A stretch of 6,130 nucleotides of DNA from Bacteroidota bacterium (GTDB lineage Bacteria; Bacteroidota; Bacteroidia; Chitinophagales; UBA8649), in contig DLYY01000161.1 in the NCBI GenBank assembly GCA_003447535.1, positions 1-6,130 on the forward strand, written 5' to 3'. A program made the position numbers and the translations under genes. The notes below the pieces were generated by a model. The model was not told the origin of the DNA and searched no databases. It worked only from the letters and a program-made list of their open reading frames with translations. Of the stretch, positions 1 through 6,130 are shown piece by piece (position 1 is the first letter of the stretch; every line of letters begins with the position of its first letter).

Positions 1-2170
1 GCCCCATTCTATCAATAATCTTGTATTCATAACCCTCTTCATTCACCTGCTCCAAACCACGGATAAAAATAGTTTCAGCAGCTGGATTTGGAAATACATA
101 AAGCGTCCATTGACTGGTTATCTCATCTACACCAATAGGAATTGAATCAGCTTCATCATTAAGGACAAGACGAATCATAGGACTTCCGGTGGCATTTATC
201 GAAGAGGCCTCCCAACGGTTTGATAGATTGACGAACATATTGTTCCTCCCCTTTCCACTATTCACATCAAAACCAAGCTGTATATTTCGATTGTCAACTT
301 GAGACCATCCCACATACATGGTATGCGTAAAAGGAATTAAAGAATCCAATGAAAAGGTTGTAAATCCATTTAAGGAATCAACATAGGTTGGTGTTACATT
401 TGTAAGCGCATAGACTACGTTTTCATAGGGATTTGTCGTATTAAGCTCAAGAGAATCCCATAGATAAATGGTAAACACCATATCACTTACATCAACATCA
501 GTATGACCAAAGTGAAAACGGAGCGCTGAAATTGAATCGTCAATGATGGGGTCAAATCGATAGGCAAACTGCTTTACTTGATCGCCCCCTTCAACACCAT
601 AGGAACGTTCAGCAGATCCGTCATCATAGGCCAACTCCTTGCTAAAAGGAAAGAATCCTTTCAAGGTATCATTACCCAAAATGTCATTTTGATTAGAAGG
701 ACTCACGATAACAGAGGCATTCCACTGGGCTGTGTCACCAAAAAAAGGTAGCATAGGTATAGTAAAATCATTATTCGGGTAGATTTCCCGGTAGCGAATA
801 ACGCTGGTAGGGTTAAAGTTTTGTCCGGTTAGGGCATAAATCGTATCACCTGTTGTATTCTCTATGGTATAAGCCTCTAGAGGCATGGCTCCTGCCGTTA
901 TCCCACCGAGTTGTCCATTATCGCGTATCGGAATAGATAAGGTATCCTCCAAGCTAGGATTAGCCAAGAAGTGCTGCCAAGGCATTTGGGAATAATTTGT
1001 AAAGATGTTGGGATATGGTTCAATAAAGGCAACATCCTGAATCAAGGTATCTGAGGAATTAGGATCCCTTGATTGATCTAATCGGACATAATCAATATGC
1101 CAATGATCATTGTTCCCAGATAGCGTAGCATAGTTTTTAAATCGGAACTTAAAGCCATTGTAGAAGTACCTTGGACCAGCCAATAGATTGGTATCCCTTA
1201 CTTCAATGTAAACTTGAGTGAAGGGTGAAACTTCGGCAGAATCAATTCCTTGGCTACTCCATACATTAAGCCACTGTCCGGTTGCCTCATTGAGAAACTC
1301 AACCACTAATGAATCTTCGGCATCAGGAAAATTCCCACGACCTGTAGGCTGATAAAAGAAACTTAGATAAACATTTGAATCCTTGCTCAACCCCTCTAGA
1401 TTTATAGGCGATGAGGTCAAATAATCAGCCACTCCATAAGTATCTGTATTGCTTTTATCATAAGGCATGCCCGAAGCGTTAAGCCCATCTAATGTTGCAC
1501 AGCCTATGCTCGGAGGAAAAATTGGATAGGTCGCGTTGACATAGACCCCATTGTTTTGCCATACAACCGAAGAGGCATAGCGCTCAACAACTAGTGACGT
1601 TATTGATAATGTAGTATCCCCAACAACCACAGAAGAATCTATAACTACCCCAAGTGAGTCATAGATGTAACGATAATATTCAGCCCACAAAAAGAGCGTA
1701 TCCAAGAAAGTAAACTGACATCCATTATTTTCCCACTGAATAATTGATTGTGCTGGAAGAGCAATACTATCCAACTCTCCTGCTACTGAATCATAGGAAT
1801 AAGACCACGCAGTGTCTGTATGCATCGATTCAAAAGACAACTCAATACCCGGTAAACTATAAAGACAATCACCAGTCACATATAACAAGGTATCCGAGGT
1901 AATGGCTAAAGAACGTGCAGTAGACCGATCACTTGAGAAGTCATCGATAAAGGGAAGACTAACAGTATCCAAAAGATAAAGGACGGGGATACCCAAGTCA
2001 GCAGTGGAGGATTTAACATTATCTAAACCAGCAAACCCTATCATCGAAGGATACTCAATATTTAGACTTTCCCGCTGGGAACTCGCCGAAAAAAATCCGA
2101 CAAATAACAAGATAAACACTAGGATTCCTTGTATAATCATTTGGTAGCTAGAACTAGAACGTGTTGGCAT
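1..2170 (-). CDS. T9SS-exported surface protein with type A sorting domain (C-terminus cut by window edge)
   Basis: This is one open frame of 723 codons with no stop, running off the left edge. A stop (TGA, 2179-2177) lies just before the first ATG at 2170, which I chose as the start. That start gives a signal peptide with Arg4 before a hydrophobic core at about residues 12-27, ending SASSQ near 28-32. A second ATG at 2140 would give a shorter signal with no positive charge. Motifs I recognise from large Bacteroidota secreted proteins are PFIDDFS (73-79), PPSIGCATLDGLN (219-231), DHWHIDYV (355-362), NYSQMPW (392-398) and YDDGSAERSYGV (515-526). From about residue 690, LYVFPNPAAETIFI matches the start of a T9SS type A C-terminal sorting domain; roughly 40 more residues should lie outside. 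The protein is therefore probably exported through Sec and then T9SS to the surface or medium. The middle suggests beta-sandwich domains, but no catalytic site is recognisable and the function is unknown. It is the last visible gene of the ddl operon. Confidence 0.85.
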   Translation of the reverse strand, partial: MPTRSSSSYQMIIQGILVFILLFVGFFSASSQRESLNIEYPSMIGFAGLDNVKSSTADLGIPVLYLLDTVSLPFIDDFSSDRSTARSLAITSDTLLYVTGDCLYSLPGIELSFESMHTDTAWSYSYDSVAGELDSIALPAQSIIQWENNGCQFTFLDTLFLWAEYYRYIYDSLGVVIDSSVVVGDTTLSITSLVVERYASSVVWQNNGVYVNATYPIFPPSIGCATLDGLNASGMPYDKSNTDTYGVADYLTSSPINLEGLSKDSNVYLSFFYQPTGRGNFPDAEDSLVVEFLNEATGQWLNVWSSQGIDSAEVSPFTQVYIEVRDTNLLAGPRYFYNGFKFRFKNYATLSGNNDHWHIDYVRLDQSRDPNSSDTLIQDVAFIEPYPNIFTNYSQMPWQHFLANPSLEDTLSIPIRDNGQLGGITAGAMPLEAYTIENTTGDTIYALTGQNFNPTSVIRYREIYPNNDFTIPMLPFFGDTAQWNASVIVSPSNQNDILGNDTLKGFFPFSKELAYDDGSAERSYGVEGGDQVKQFAYRFDPIIDDSISALRFHFGHTDVDVSDMVFTIYLWDSLELNTTNPYENVVYALTNVTPTYVDSLNGFTTFSLDSLIPFTHTMYVGWSQVDNRNIQLGFDVNSGKGRNNMFVNLSNRWEASSINATGSPMIRLVLNDEADSIPIGVDEITSQWTLYVFPNPAAETIFIRGLEQVNEEGYEYKIIDRMG

Positions 2171-3143
2171 TGGTATTCATGTTTGCATAACGACGATATC
2201 CTTTCTGCGCTAGAATCTGGACATCTTGAGGCGTCATATTTGCATTGAGATAGATTCTAAAATCACTATTTGCTTGGACTTCTTGAGCCTTAGAGGCATC
2301 CACTAATGATCCCTTATTAAAATGACTTTGGAATACTACAATATAGTCGTCAATGGCATAATATTCATTGGATGAAATCAGGCCATTATTAAATAAAGAA
2401 TCCACCTCGGAGCCATATTCTAAAGGCTTATCAAACCCACTAACTTCAACATACACCCTAAGGCGAACGCCACAGTTTTCCTCTGTTGTTCTGCTAGACC
2501 ATTGATTGTAGACATCCATGGCTGCACTAAAGGGTAACTCGATAAGTTGAGGTGCATTATAAAAACGATACTTTGGTTTTTCGACAACAATTTGAATCGT
2601 ATCGGTTAACGGAATTTTTTGCGTGCCCTCAATAACCTTGTTTTTGTGTCGAAGTTCAAGCACTTTAGGTGCAGATCCTGGAGTAATGCATACCGACTCG
2701 TATAGCGTATCGATTGGGAACATCTGCATTGAGTAATAATCAGACACTCTTTGAAGGGTCTTTTCTATATGATCAAAATCCCCAAAGTCTACCTTGCGAA
2801 TAGGCACCGATGCGGTGGTGATGTTGACATATATTTTCCTGTTTCTCTTAATCCTTGATCCCGGGCTTGGGTTTTGTTTGATGATCACACCCTTGGGATA
2901 GCTAGGATCATAGATCGAGTCAACCACAACAAATTGCAATCCGTACAACGATCCGGCCATAACAGCATCTTCAAGTTTGGCATATTCATAGTTTGATACT
3001 ACATATTCGTCACCGTGCGCTGTGGATTCATACAAGTCATGATGAGATTTCTTCAAAAAGAAATAAAATACAACCGCTGCGATCAAGACATTCAATAAAA
3101 CCAAAAGCAGTCGTGTCGATAGAATAAGACCTCTATATTTCAT
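2154..3143 (-). CDS. PASTA-domain membrane protein (periplasmic, no kinase)
   Basis: The protein has 329 residues. A short basic cytoplasmic start (MKYR) is followed by one membrane segment at about residues 10-29 and then KK, so the rest should face the periplasm. PASTA repeat 1 spans about 46-110 and is the clearest, with the signature QNPSPGSRIKRNRKIYV at 90-106. Repeat 2 spans about 113-188 and contains VLELRHKNK (161-169), a motif I recognise from Bacteroidota PASTA proteins encoded next to ddl. A third, degenerate repeat is likely at about 193-272, followed by a tail ending in an Asn-rich stretch (NMNTNANTF). PASTA domains in other bacteria bind peptidoglycan or beta-lactams and are often fused to Ser/Thr kinases; no kinase domain is present here. 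The start ATG overlaps the ddl stop in an ATGA junction, implying translational coupling. A role in sensing or organising cell wall is inferred from domain type and neighbour only. Confidence 0.9.
   Translation of the reverse strand: MKYRGLILSTRLLLVLLNVLIAAVVFYFFLKKSHHDLYESTAHGDEYVVSNYEYAKLEDAVMAGSLYGLQFVVVDSIYDPSYPKGVIIKQNPSPGSRIKRNRKIYVNITTASVPIRKVDFGDFDHIEKTLQRVSDYYSMQMFPIDTLYESVCITPGSAPKVLELRHKNKVIEGTQKIPLTDTIQIVVEKPKYRFYNAPQLIELPFSAAMDVYNQWSSRTTEENCGVRLRVYVEVSGFDKPLEYGSEVDSLFNNGLISSNEYYAIDDYIVVFQSHFNKGSLVDASKAQEVQANSDFRIYLNANMTPQDVQILAQKGYRRYANMNTNANTF
3140..3143 (-). other. ATGA stop/start overlap between ddl and the PASTA gene
   Basis: Read on the minus strand, ATGA contains the PASTA start ATG (3143-3141) and the ddl stop TGA (3142-3140). 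This four-base overlap is typical of translationally coupled genes in an operon and fixes the PASTA gene start, since no Shine-Dalgarno sequence is seen. Confidence 0.9.
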
Positions 3144-4153
3144 ATCGTATTGGTTCGGTTTACGCTATGACTTAGTAATGCTGCATCAATCATATGATTC
3201 GATAGCCGCTGAAGTGACCATCCGTAGGCCTCACATTGTTGAGGAATTATGCTGGCTGCAGACATACCTGGAATTGTATTGATTTCAATCAAAAATACGT
3301 CCTCTTTCGTAACAAAGAAATCAATTCGAACGATGCCTTGCAGCGAAAAGGCTTCGTATAATTTTTTTGCCCGTTTATGTAAAACGATTTTTGTCTCATC
3401 ATCAATGGACGCAGGAGTTATCTCTTGGGCTTTGCCTTCGTATTTTGCTTCATAGTCAAAAAAGGCGCCTTTTGGAATAATCTCCGTTATAGGGAAAACA
3501 TGTAAATCATCATTAAGCTGGATAAGTCCTACAGCAACTTCTCGCCCAACAATAAATTCTTCCACAAGTATTTTATCAGAATATTTCCCCGCGTCGCTAA
3601 GCGCAGCACTTAAGCCATCCTGGTTATCTACTTTATAAACCCCATAACTCGAACCACTTTCGTTGGGCTTCACAATAACGGGAAAATCAAGTGTACAATG
3701 AAAGGTGCTTATCTCCTCTCGATGCAATGACTGCCCCTTTGCACAGCGGACACCGATTGACTGAGCAATGACTTTCGTGAACTGTTTATCAAAGGTTAGA
3801 CACGACGTTTTCATGGAGCAACACGAATAGGCTATACCTTGGGCTTCAAGAAGGGGTTGTAGTTTGCCATTTTCAGCAGGTGCACCGTGAATAAGCACTA
3901 AGGCCATTTCAAAATCATAAGAGTGACGATCACTTTCGCCAACGCCGCGTAGGTCATGCAGAGGACGTTCTACCAGCTCCGCATCGTCTTCGCCAAGAAT
4001 CTTCCAGGTATTATCCTTGGTGAGCTCCACTAAAAAAGGATTGAACCGTGTACGATCGATAGATTTAAAGACATTTCGGGCGCTTGCAGCAGAAATAGCA
4101 CCTTCTTCCGAAACTCCCCCAAAAAGGATGGCGATAGGCTTATACTTAGTCAT
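3140..4153 (-). CDS. ddl: D-alanine--D-alanine ligase
   Basis: This ATP-grasp enzyme joins two D-alanines using ATP in the cytoplasm, supplying the dipeptide end of peptidoglycan precursors. From the ATG at 4153 it has 337 residues, typical for the family; an upstream in-frame TTG at 4171 would only add six residues ahead of the conserved start. Visible family features are the N-terminal FGGVSEEGAIS loop (11-21, with E17 matching E. coli DdlB E15), DK at 122-123, VIVKPNESGSSYG (159-171, K162 for ATP and S168 matching S150), FDYEAKY (232-238, Y238 matching Y216), RID (276-278), EIN (290-292) and PGMSAAS (295-301). The Glu-Ser-Tyr triad and the Tyr fit D-Ala-D-Ala rather than D-Ala-D-lactate formation. 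The usual HGxxGEDG motif reads HGAPAENG (89-96), a mild departure. It is the first gene of the minus-strand operon and its stop overlaps the PASTA gene start. Confidence 0.97.
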   Translation of the reverse strand: MTKYKPIAILFGGVSEEGAISAASARNVFKSIDRTRFNPFLVELTKDNTWKILGEDDAELVERPLHDLRGVGESDRHSYDFEMALVLIHGAPAENGKLQPLLEAQGIAYSCCSMKTSCLTFDKQFTKVIAQSIGVRCAKGQSLHREEISTFHCTLDFPVIVKPNESGSSYGVYKVDNQDGLSAALSDAGKYSDKILVEEFIVGREVAVGLIQLNDDLHVFPITEIIPKGAFFDYEAKYEGKAQEITPASIDDETKIVLHKRAKKLYEAFSLQGIVRIDFFVTKEDVFLIEINTIPGMSAASIIPQQCEAYGWSLQRLSNHMIDAALLSHSVNRTNTI

Positions 4154-4229
4154 CGAGTAGAAAGATAACAAGGTCTAAACGTAATCAAGCATAATCAAGT
4201 ACTTTCGCCATCAGAAATTATCGACATTT
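4154..4229. promoter_or_regulatory. Divergent promoter region between ddl and the acyl-CoA reductase gene
   Basis: These 76 bases are the only substantial non-coding stretch in the window and must hold the leader of both divergent genes, unless ddl is read from elsewhere. Two elements resemble the Bacteroidota -7 box (TAnnTTTG): TACTTTCG on the plus strand at 4200-4207 and TACGTTTA on the minus strand at 4183-4176. Each matches seven of eight positions and each ends 22 bases before its start codon. No convincing -33 TTG is found at the usual spacing for either, so the exact promoters are tentative; the presence of promoters here is inferred from layout. Confidence 0.55.
4182..4199. repeat. 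Direct repeat TAATCAAG x2, 10-base period, possible operator
   Basis: TAATCAAG occurs at 4182-4189 and again at 4192-4199, separated by CA, so the copies repeat with a 10-base period, about one helical turn. They sit in the middle of the divergent promoter region and between the two possible -7 boxes. A tandem half-site on one face of the helix could be a regulator binding site, but two 8-base copies in AT-rich DNA can also be chance. Confidence 0.4.
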
Positions 4230-5216
4230 ATGCGTTCGTATCCAACATTAGAGGCACTTTTAGAAGTTAAAAAGGATTTTACCCGTAGTATGGAGCTTGA
4301 AGAAATACCCTTTCACAGGGCTTCTCAAGAGAATGCTTGGTTTACAAAGCCTCAGATTAATCATAGAATTCAATGCATAAACGACGGACTCCTTCAGGAA
4401 TCCGCGATGAAGGCATTTTCAGCCTCTTGTGAGGACAGTACACAAGGTAAAACCATTGCCCTGATCCCGTCAGGAAATATCCCGCTTAGCTTTGCTAGTG
4501 ATCTTATCTGCATCCTGCTTGCAGGACATAACGCCTTGGTTAAACCCTCGAGTAAAGACAGCGTGTTGACCGCATTTTTTATTGACCTTATAAGTACATA
4601 CTTACCTAATCGAGTGCACATTACATCGGAGCGAATTACGAGCTATGACGCATCGATTGCTACAGGAAGTGATCAAGCGCAACCTTTTTTCACGCAATAC
4701 TTTGGCAAGAAGCCCCACGTATTCCGTCGCAACCGACGAAGCATTGGGATTTTACGAGGTCAAGAAAACCAGAATGACTTTGAAAACCTTGCTGAAGATA
4801 TCTTGCGTTATCATGGCATGGGCTGCCGAAACATTCACCACCTTATTGTTCCAAAAGAATACGCTTTAGACCCCATTTTTGAAGCTTGCTCAAACCTATA
4901 TCCTGAACTTAGTGAACACCTCTGGAAAGAAAACCACCAATATAGGTATACAATCAGCTTAATGAATAAGGAAGTATCCTTCAGTGATGGCTGGTTAACC
5001 CTTCGAGAAGCCGATGACTTGAATCCACCATTGACCTGTGTTAACGTTACACGATGGACGACTGAGGATGATATAGTTCGTTTTGTAAATAAGCATAAGG
5101 AGTCCCTCCAAACGGTAGTTTCAAAGAAAATGGGAAATCTTGGGCAAGCTCAGAATCCAAGCCTCTTAGACTTTGCCGATGGGGTTGACCTCGCCAAATT
5201 CCTAAACAAACTTTAG
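4230..5216 (+). CDS. LuxC-family acyl-CoA reductase
   Basis: The 328-residue protein matches the compact Bacteroidota form of the LuxC acyl-CoA reductase family, which reduces fatty acyl-CoA (or acyl-enzyme) to aldehyde with NADPH. Recognisable parts are NAWFTKPQI near the N-terminus (35-43), IPSGNIPLSFASDL (79-92) followed by GHNALVKPSSKD (99-110) in the nucleotide-binding, aldehyde-dehydrogenase-like fold, then RRNRRSIGILRG (166-177) and AEDILRYHGMGCRN (188-201), where C199 is the expected acyl-accepting cysteine. The C-terminal GQAQNPSLLDFADGVD (305-320) is also family-typical. It is much shorter than Vibrio LuxC (about 480 residues), as expected for this subgroup. No LuxD, LuxE or luciferase gene is visible, so bioluminescence is not implied; the physiological substrate is unknown. 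The start ATG at 4230 is the first after an in-frame stop at 4182-4184. The stop codon overlaps that of the convergent cysteine desulfurase gene. Confidence 0.88.
   Translation: MRSYPTLEALLEVKKDFTRSMELEEIPFHRASQENAWFTKPQINHRIQCINDGLLQESAMKAFSASCEDSTQGKTIALIPSGNIPLSFASDLICILLAGHNALVKPSSKDSVLTAFFIDLISTYLPNRVHITSERITSYDASIATGSDQAQPFFTQYFGKKPHVFRRNRRSIGILRGQENQNDFENLAEDILRYHGMGCRNIHHLIVPKEYALDPIFEACSNLYPELSEHLWKENHQYRYTISLMNKEVSFSDGWLTLREADDLNPPLTCVNVTRWTTEDDIVRFVNKHKESLQTVVSKKMGNLGQAQNPSLLDFADGVDLAKFLNKL
5213..5216. other. Shared stop codons of two convergent genes
   Basis: The plus-strand reductase ends with TAG at 5214-5216 and the minus-strand cysteine desulfurase ends with TAA at 5215-5213, so the two coding regions overlap by four bases. 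There is no intergenic space for a terminator, and I saw no strong hairpin with a T run close to either side. Confidence 0.9.
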
Positions 5217-6130
5217 GCAGAAACGGAATTCTTTTGATATCTAGCTTTGAGCGACTTGAGGGCTTCTACAAGATGCTGTACGTCATCAAGTGTATTGGAA
5301 TAGGCAATAGAAAATCGTATTGCTTTTCGAGCATTATCATGTCCTATTGCCTGAAGAACATGGGAATCCTTTGCTGCACCTGACGAACAGGCACTACCTC
5401 CACTTACATAGATGCCAGCCATATCAAGTTCAAAAAGAAATTGCTCTTTGGGTACATGGGCAGGAAAAGATACATTCAGCACACTATAAAGACATGAGGT
5501 TGAATGCCCATTTTGATACACATCAGGAAAAACTTCTTGAATGCCATTCCATAGGGCTTCCTTTAGGTGCAATGCATGTTTTTTGTGTTGAATTTCCTTG
5601 GCATTAGAAAGTTGTAAAGCCAATGCCATAGCGTCAATCCCATGAACATTTTCTGTCCCTGATCGATAATCATACTCCTGTCCCCCACCAAGTATCCAAG
5701 GTTTTAACTTTTGATTTTCGTTAATGTAAACAAAACCCACTCCTTTCGGCCCGTGAAATTTATGCGCAGAAGCCGAACAAAAGTCCATATGGTAGTCTCG
5801 GGGACAAAAAGCATAATGACCAATTGTTTGAACGGTATCACTAAAAAATAATGCCTTGTACTTTTGGCACAACTCACCGACTTCTTTGACGGGCTGCAAT
5901 GTTCCGAGCTCATTGTTAGCATGCATAATGGCAACCAACGTAGGATGCTCAGTTTTAGCTAGTGCTTTTTCAAGCTCCGAACAGGAAATCACACCCTGTT
6001 CGTCATTTTCTAGATATGTAACCTCTGCCCCTTGACCATGCATGTATTCTATAGCCCTTGCCACACACTTGTGTTCAATTTTCGTCGTAATGACGTGCCG
6101 AACTCCTAAATGAGCTACAACGTGCTTGAT
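5213..6130 (-). CDS. Cysteine desulfurase, class I NifS/IscS family (N-terminus cut by window edge)
   Basis: The frame is open from the right edge to the stop, giving 305 visible residues. The GTG at 6064 is not the start, because the conserved sequence HVITTKIEHKCV continues upstream of it. This PLP enzyme takes sulfur from L-cysteine as a protein persulfide, releasing alanine, and feeds Fe-S cluster assembly or tRNA thiolation. In fragment numbering, H20 in IEHK stacks on PLP (IscS H104), HANNELG is at 70-76, D98 in SDTVQ contacts the PLP ring, K124 in SAHKFHGPKG is the Schiff-base lysine (IscS K206), YRSGTENV is at 155-162, and C248 in GGSACSSG is the persulfide cysteine (IscS C328). By this comparison about 80 N-terminal residues are missing. 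The part after the active cysteine is about 20 residues shorter than in E. coli IscS, so it is closer to NifS-like relatives. Which acceptor it serves cannot be told from here. Confidence 0.95.
   Translation of the reverse strand: MKHVVAHLGVRHVITTKIEHKCVARAIEYMHGQGAEVTYLENDEQGVISCSELEKALAKTEHPTLVAIMHANNELGTLQPVKEVGELCQKYKALFFSDTVQTIGHYAFCPRDYHMDFCSASAHKFHGPKGVGFVYINENQKLKPWILGGGQEYDYRSGTENVHGIDAMALALQLSNAKEIQHKKHALHLKEALWNGIQEVFPDVYQNGHSTSCLYSVLNVSFPAHVPKEQFLFELDMAGIYVSGGSACSSGAAKDSHVLQAIGHDNARKAIRFSIAYSNTLDDVQHLVEALKSLKARYQKNSVSA

Noticed and set aside
2154..3143. A PASTA-containing Ser/Thr kinase.
   Set aside because: Only about nine residues precede the membrane segment, so there is no cytoplasmic kinase domain.
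3249..3455. Plus-strand open frame of 68 codons inside ddl.
   Set aside because: It lies fully antisense to highly conserved ligase active-site sequence and shows no recognisable domain.
3140..4153. A VanA-type D-Ala-D-lactate ligase conferring vancomycin resistance.
   Set aside because: The Glu17-Ser168-Tyr238 triad, with Tyr at the DdlB Y216 position, fits an ordinary D-Ala-D-Ala ligase, and no vanH or vanX partner is adjacent.
4154..4171. A longer ddl starting at TTG 4171, adding MLSFYS.
   Set aside because: The added residues precede the conserved N-terminal motif at normal distance from the ATG at 4153, and TTG is a rare start; the extension would also use up part of the short promoter region.
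4394..4869. Two short open frames (minus 4394-4621, plus 4645-4869) inside the reductase gene.
   Set aside because: Both are out of frame with a well-recognised protein and have no family features.
4230..5216. A bioluminescence (lux) locus.
   Set aside because: Only a LuxC-family reductase is present; no luxA, luxB, luxD or luxE is visible, and the compact form is usual in non-luminous Bacteroidota.
5320..5934. Two short open frames (plus 5320-5607, minus 5704-5934) inside the cysteine desulfurase gene.
   Set aside because: Both overlap conserved catalytic segments of the desulfurase in other frames; the His-rich plus-strand product is a by-product of the antisense sequence.
6062..6064. GTG at 6064 as the start of the cysteine desulfurase.
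   Set aside because: The frame stays open to the window edge and encodes the conserved HVITTKIEHK segment with the PLP-stacking His, so the real start lies outside.

Overview
The window looks like chromosomal DNA from a Bacteroidota bacterium, probably Flavobacteriales of the Cryomorphaceae/Schleiferiaceae kind. Four things point there. A secreted protein carries the start of a type IX secretion (T9SS) sorting domain, and a D-alanine ligase gene is coupled to a PASTA protein without a kinase. A compact Bacteroidota-type acyl-CoA reductase is present, and none of the visible start codons has an obvious Shine-Dalgarno sequence. No rRNA, tRNA, mobile element, CRISPR array or prophage signal was seen. 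The window is almost fully coding.

Layout. Bases 1-4153 hold three genes on the minus strand, read from right to left: ddl (D-alanine--D-alanine ligase), a membrane-anchored periplasmic PASTA-repeat protein, and a large T9SS-exported surface protein whose C-terminus runs off the left edge. The first junction is an ATGA overlap. The second is either a 17-base overlap or a 13-base gap, depending on the start used, so the three very probably form one transcription unit. Bases 4154-4229 are a 76-base divergent promoter region containing two copies of TAATCAAG one helical turn apart. Bases 4230-5216 on the plus strand encode a LuxC-family acyl-CoA reductase. Bases 5213-6130 on the minus strand hold the C-terminal three quarters of a class I cysteine desulfurase (NifS/IscS family), whose start lies beyond the right edge. 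The last two genes converge and their stop codons share four bases.

How they fit together. Ddl makes the D-Ala-D-Ala unit of peptidoglycan precursors, and the PASTA protein is a likely periplasmic peptidoglycan-facing partner. The T9SS protein is translated from the same presumed message but is destined for the cell surface; its function is not recognisable. The acyl-CoA reductase and cysteine desulfurase belong to other processes (fatty acyl reduction; sulfur mobilisation for Fe-S clusters and thiolated RNA), and their convergence need not be functional.

I do not see a clear new defence, mobile or biosynthetic system. The points most worth a second look are the ddl-PASTA-T9SS operon, the repeat pair in the divergent promoter region, the shared stop codons, and the stand-alone LuxC-type reductase.
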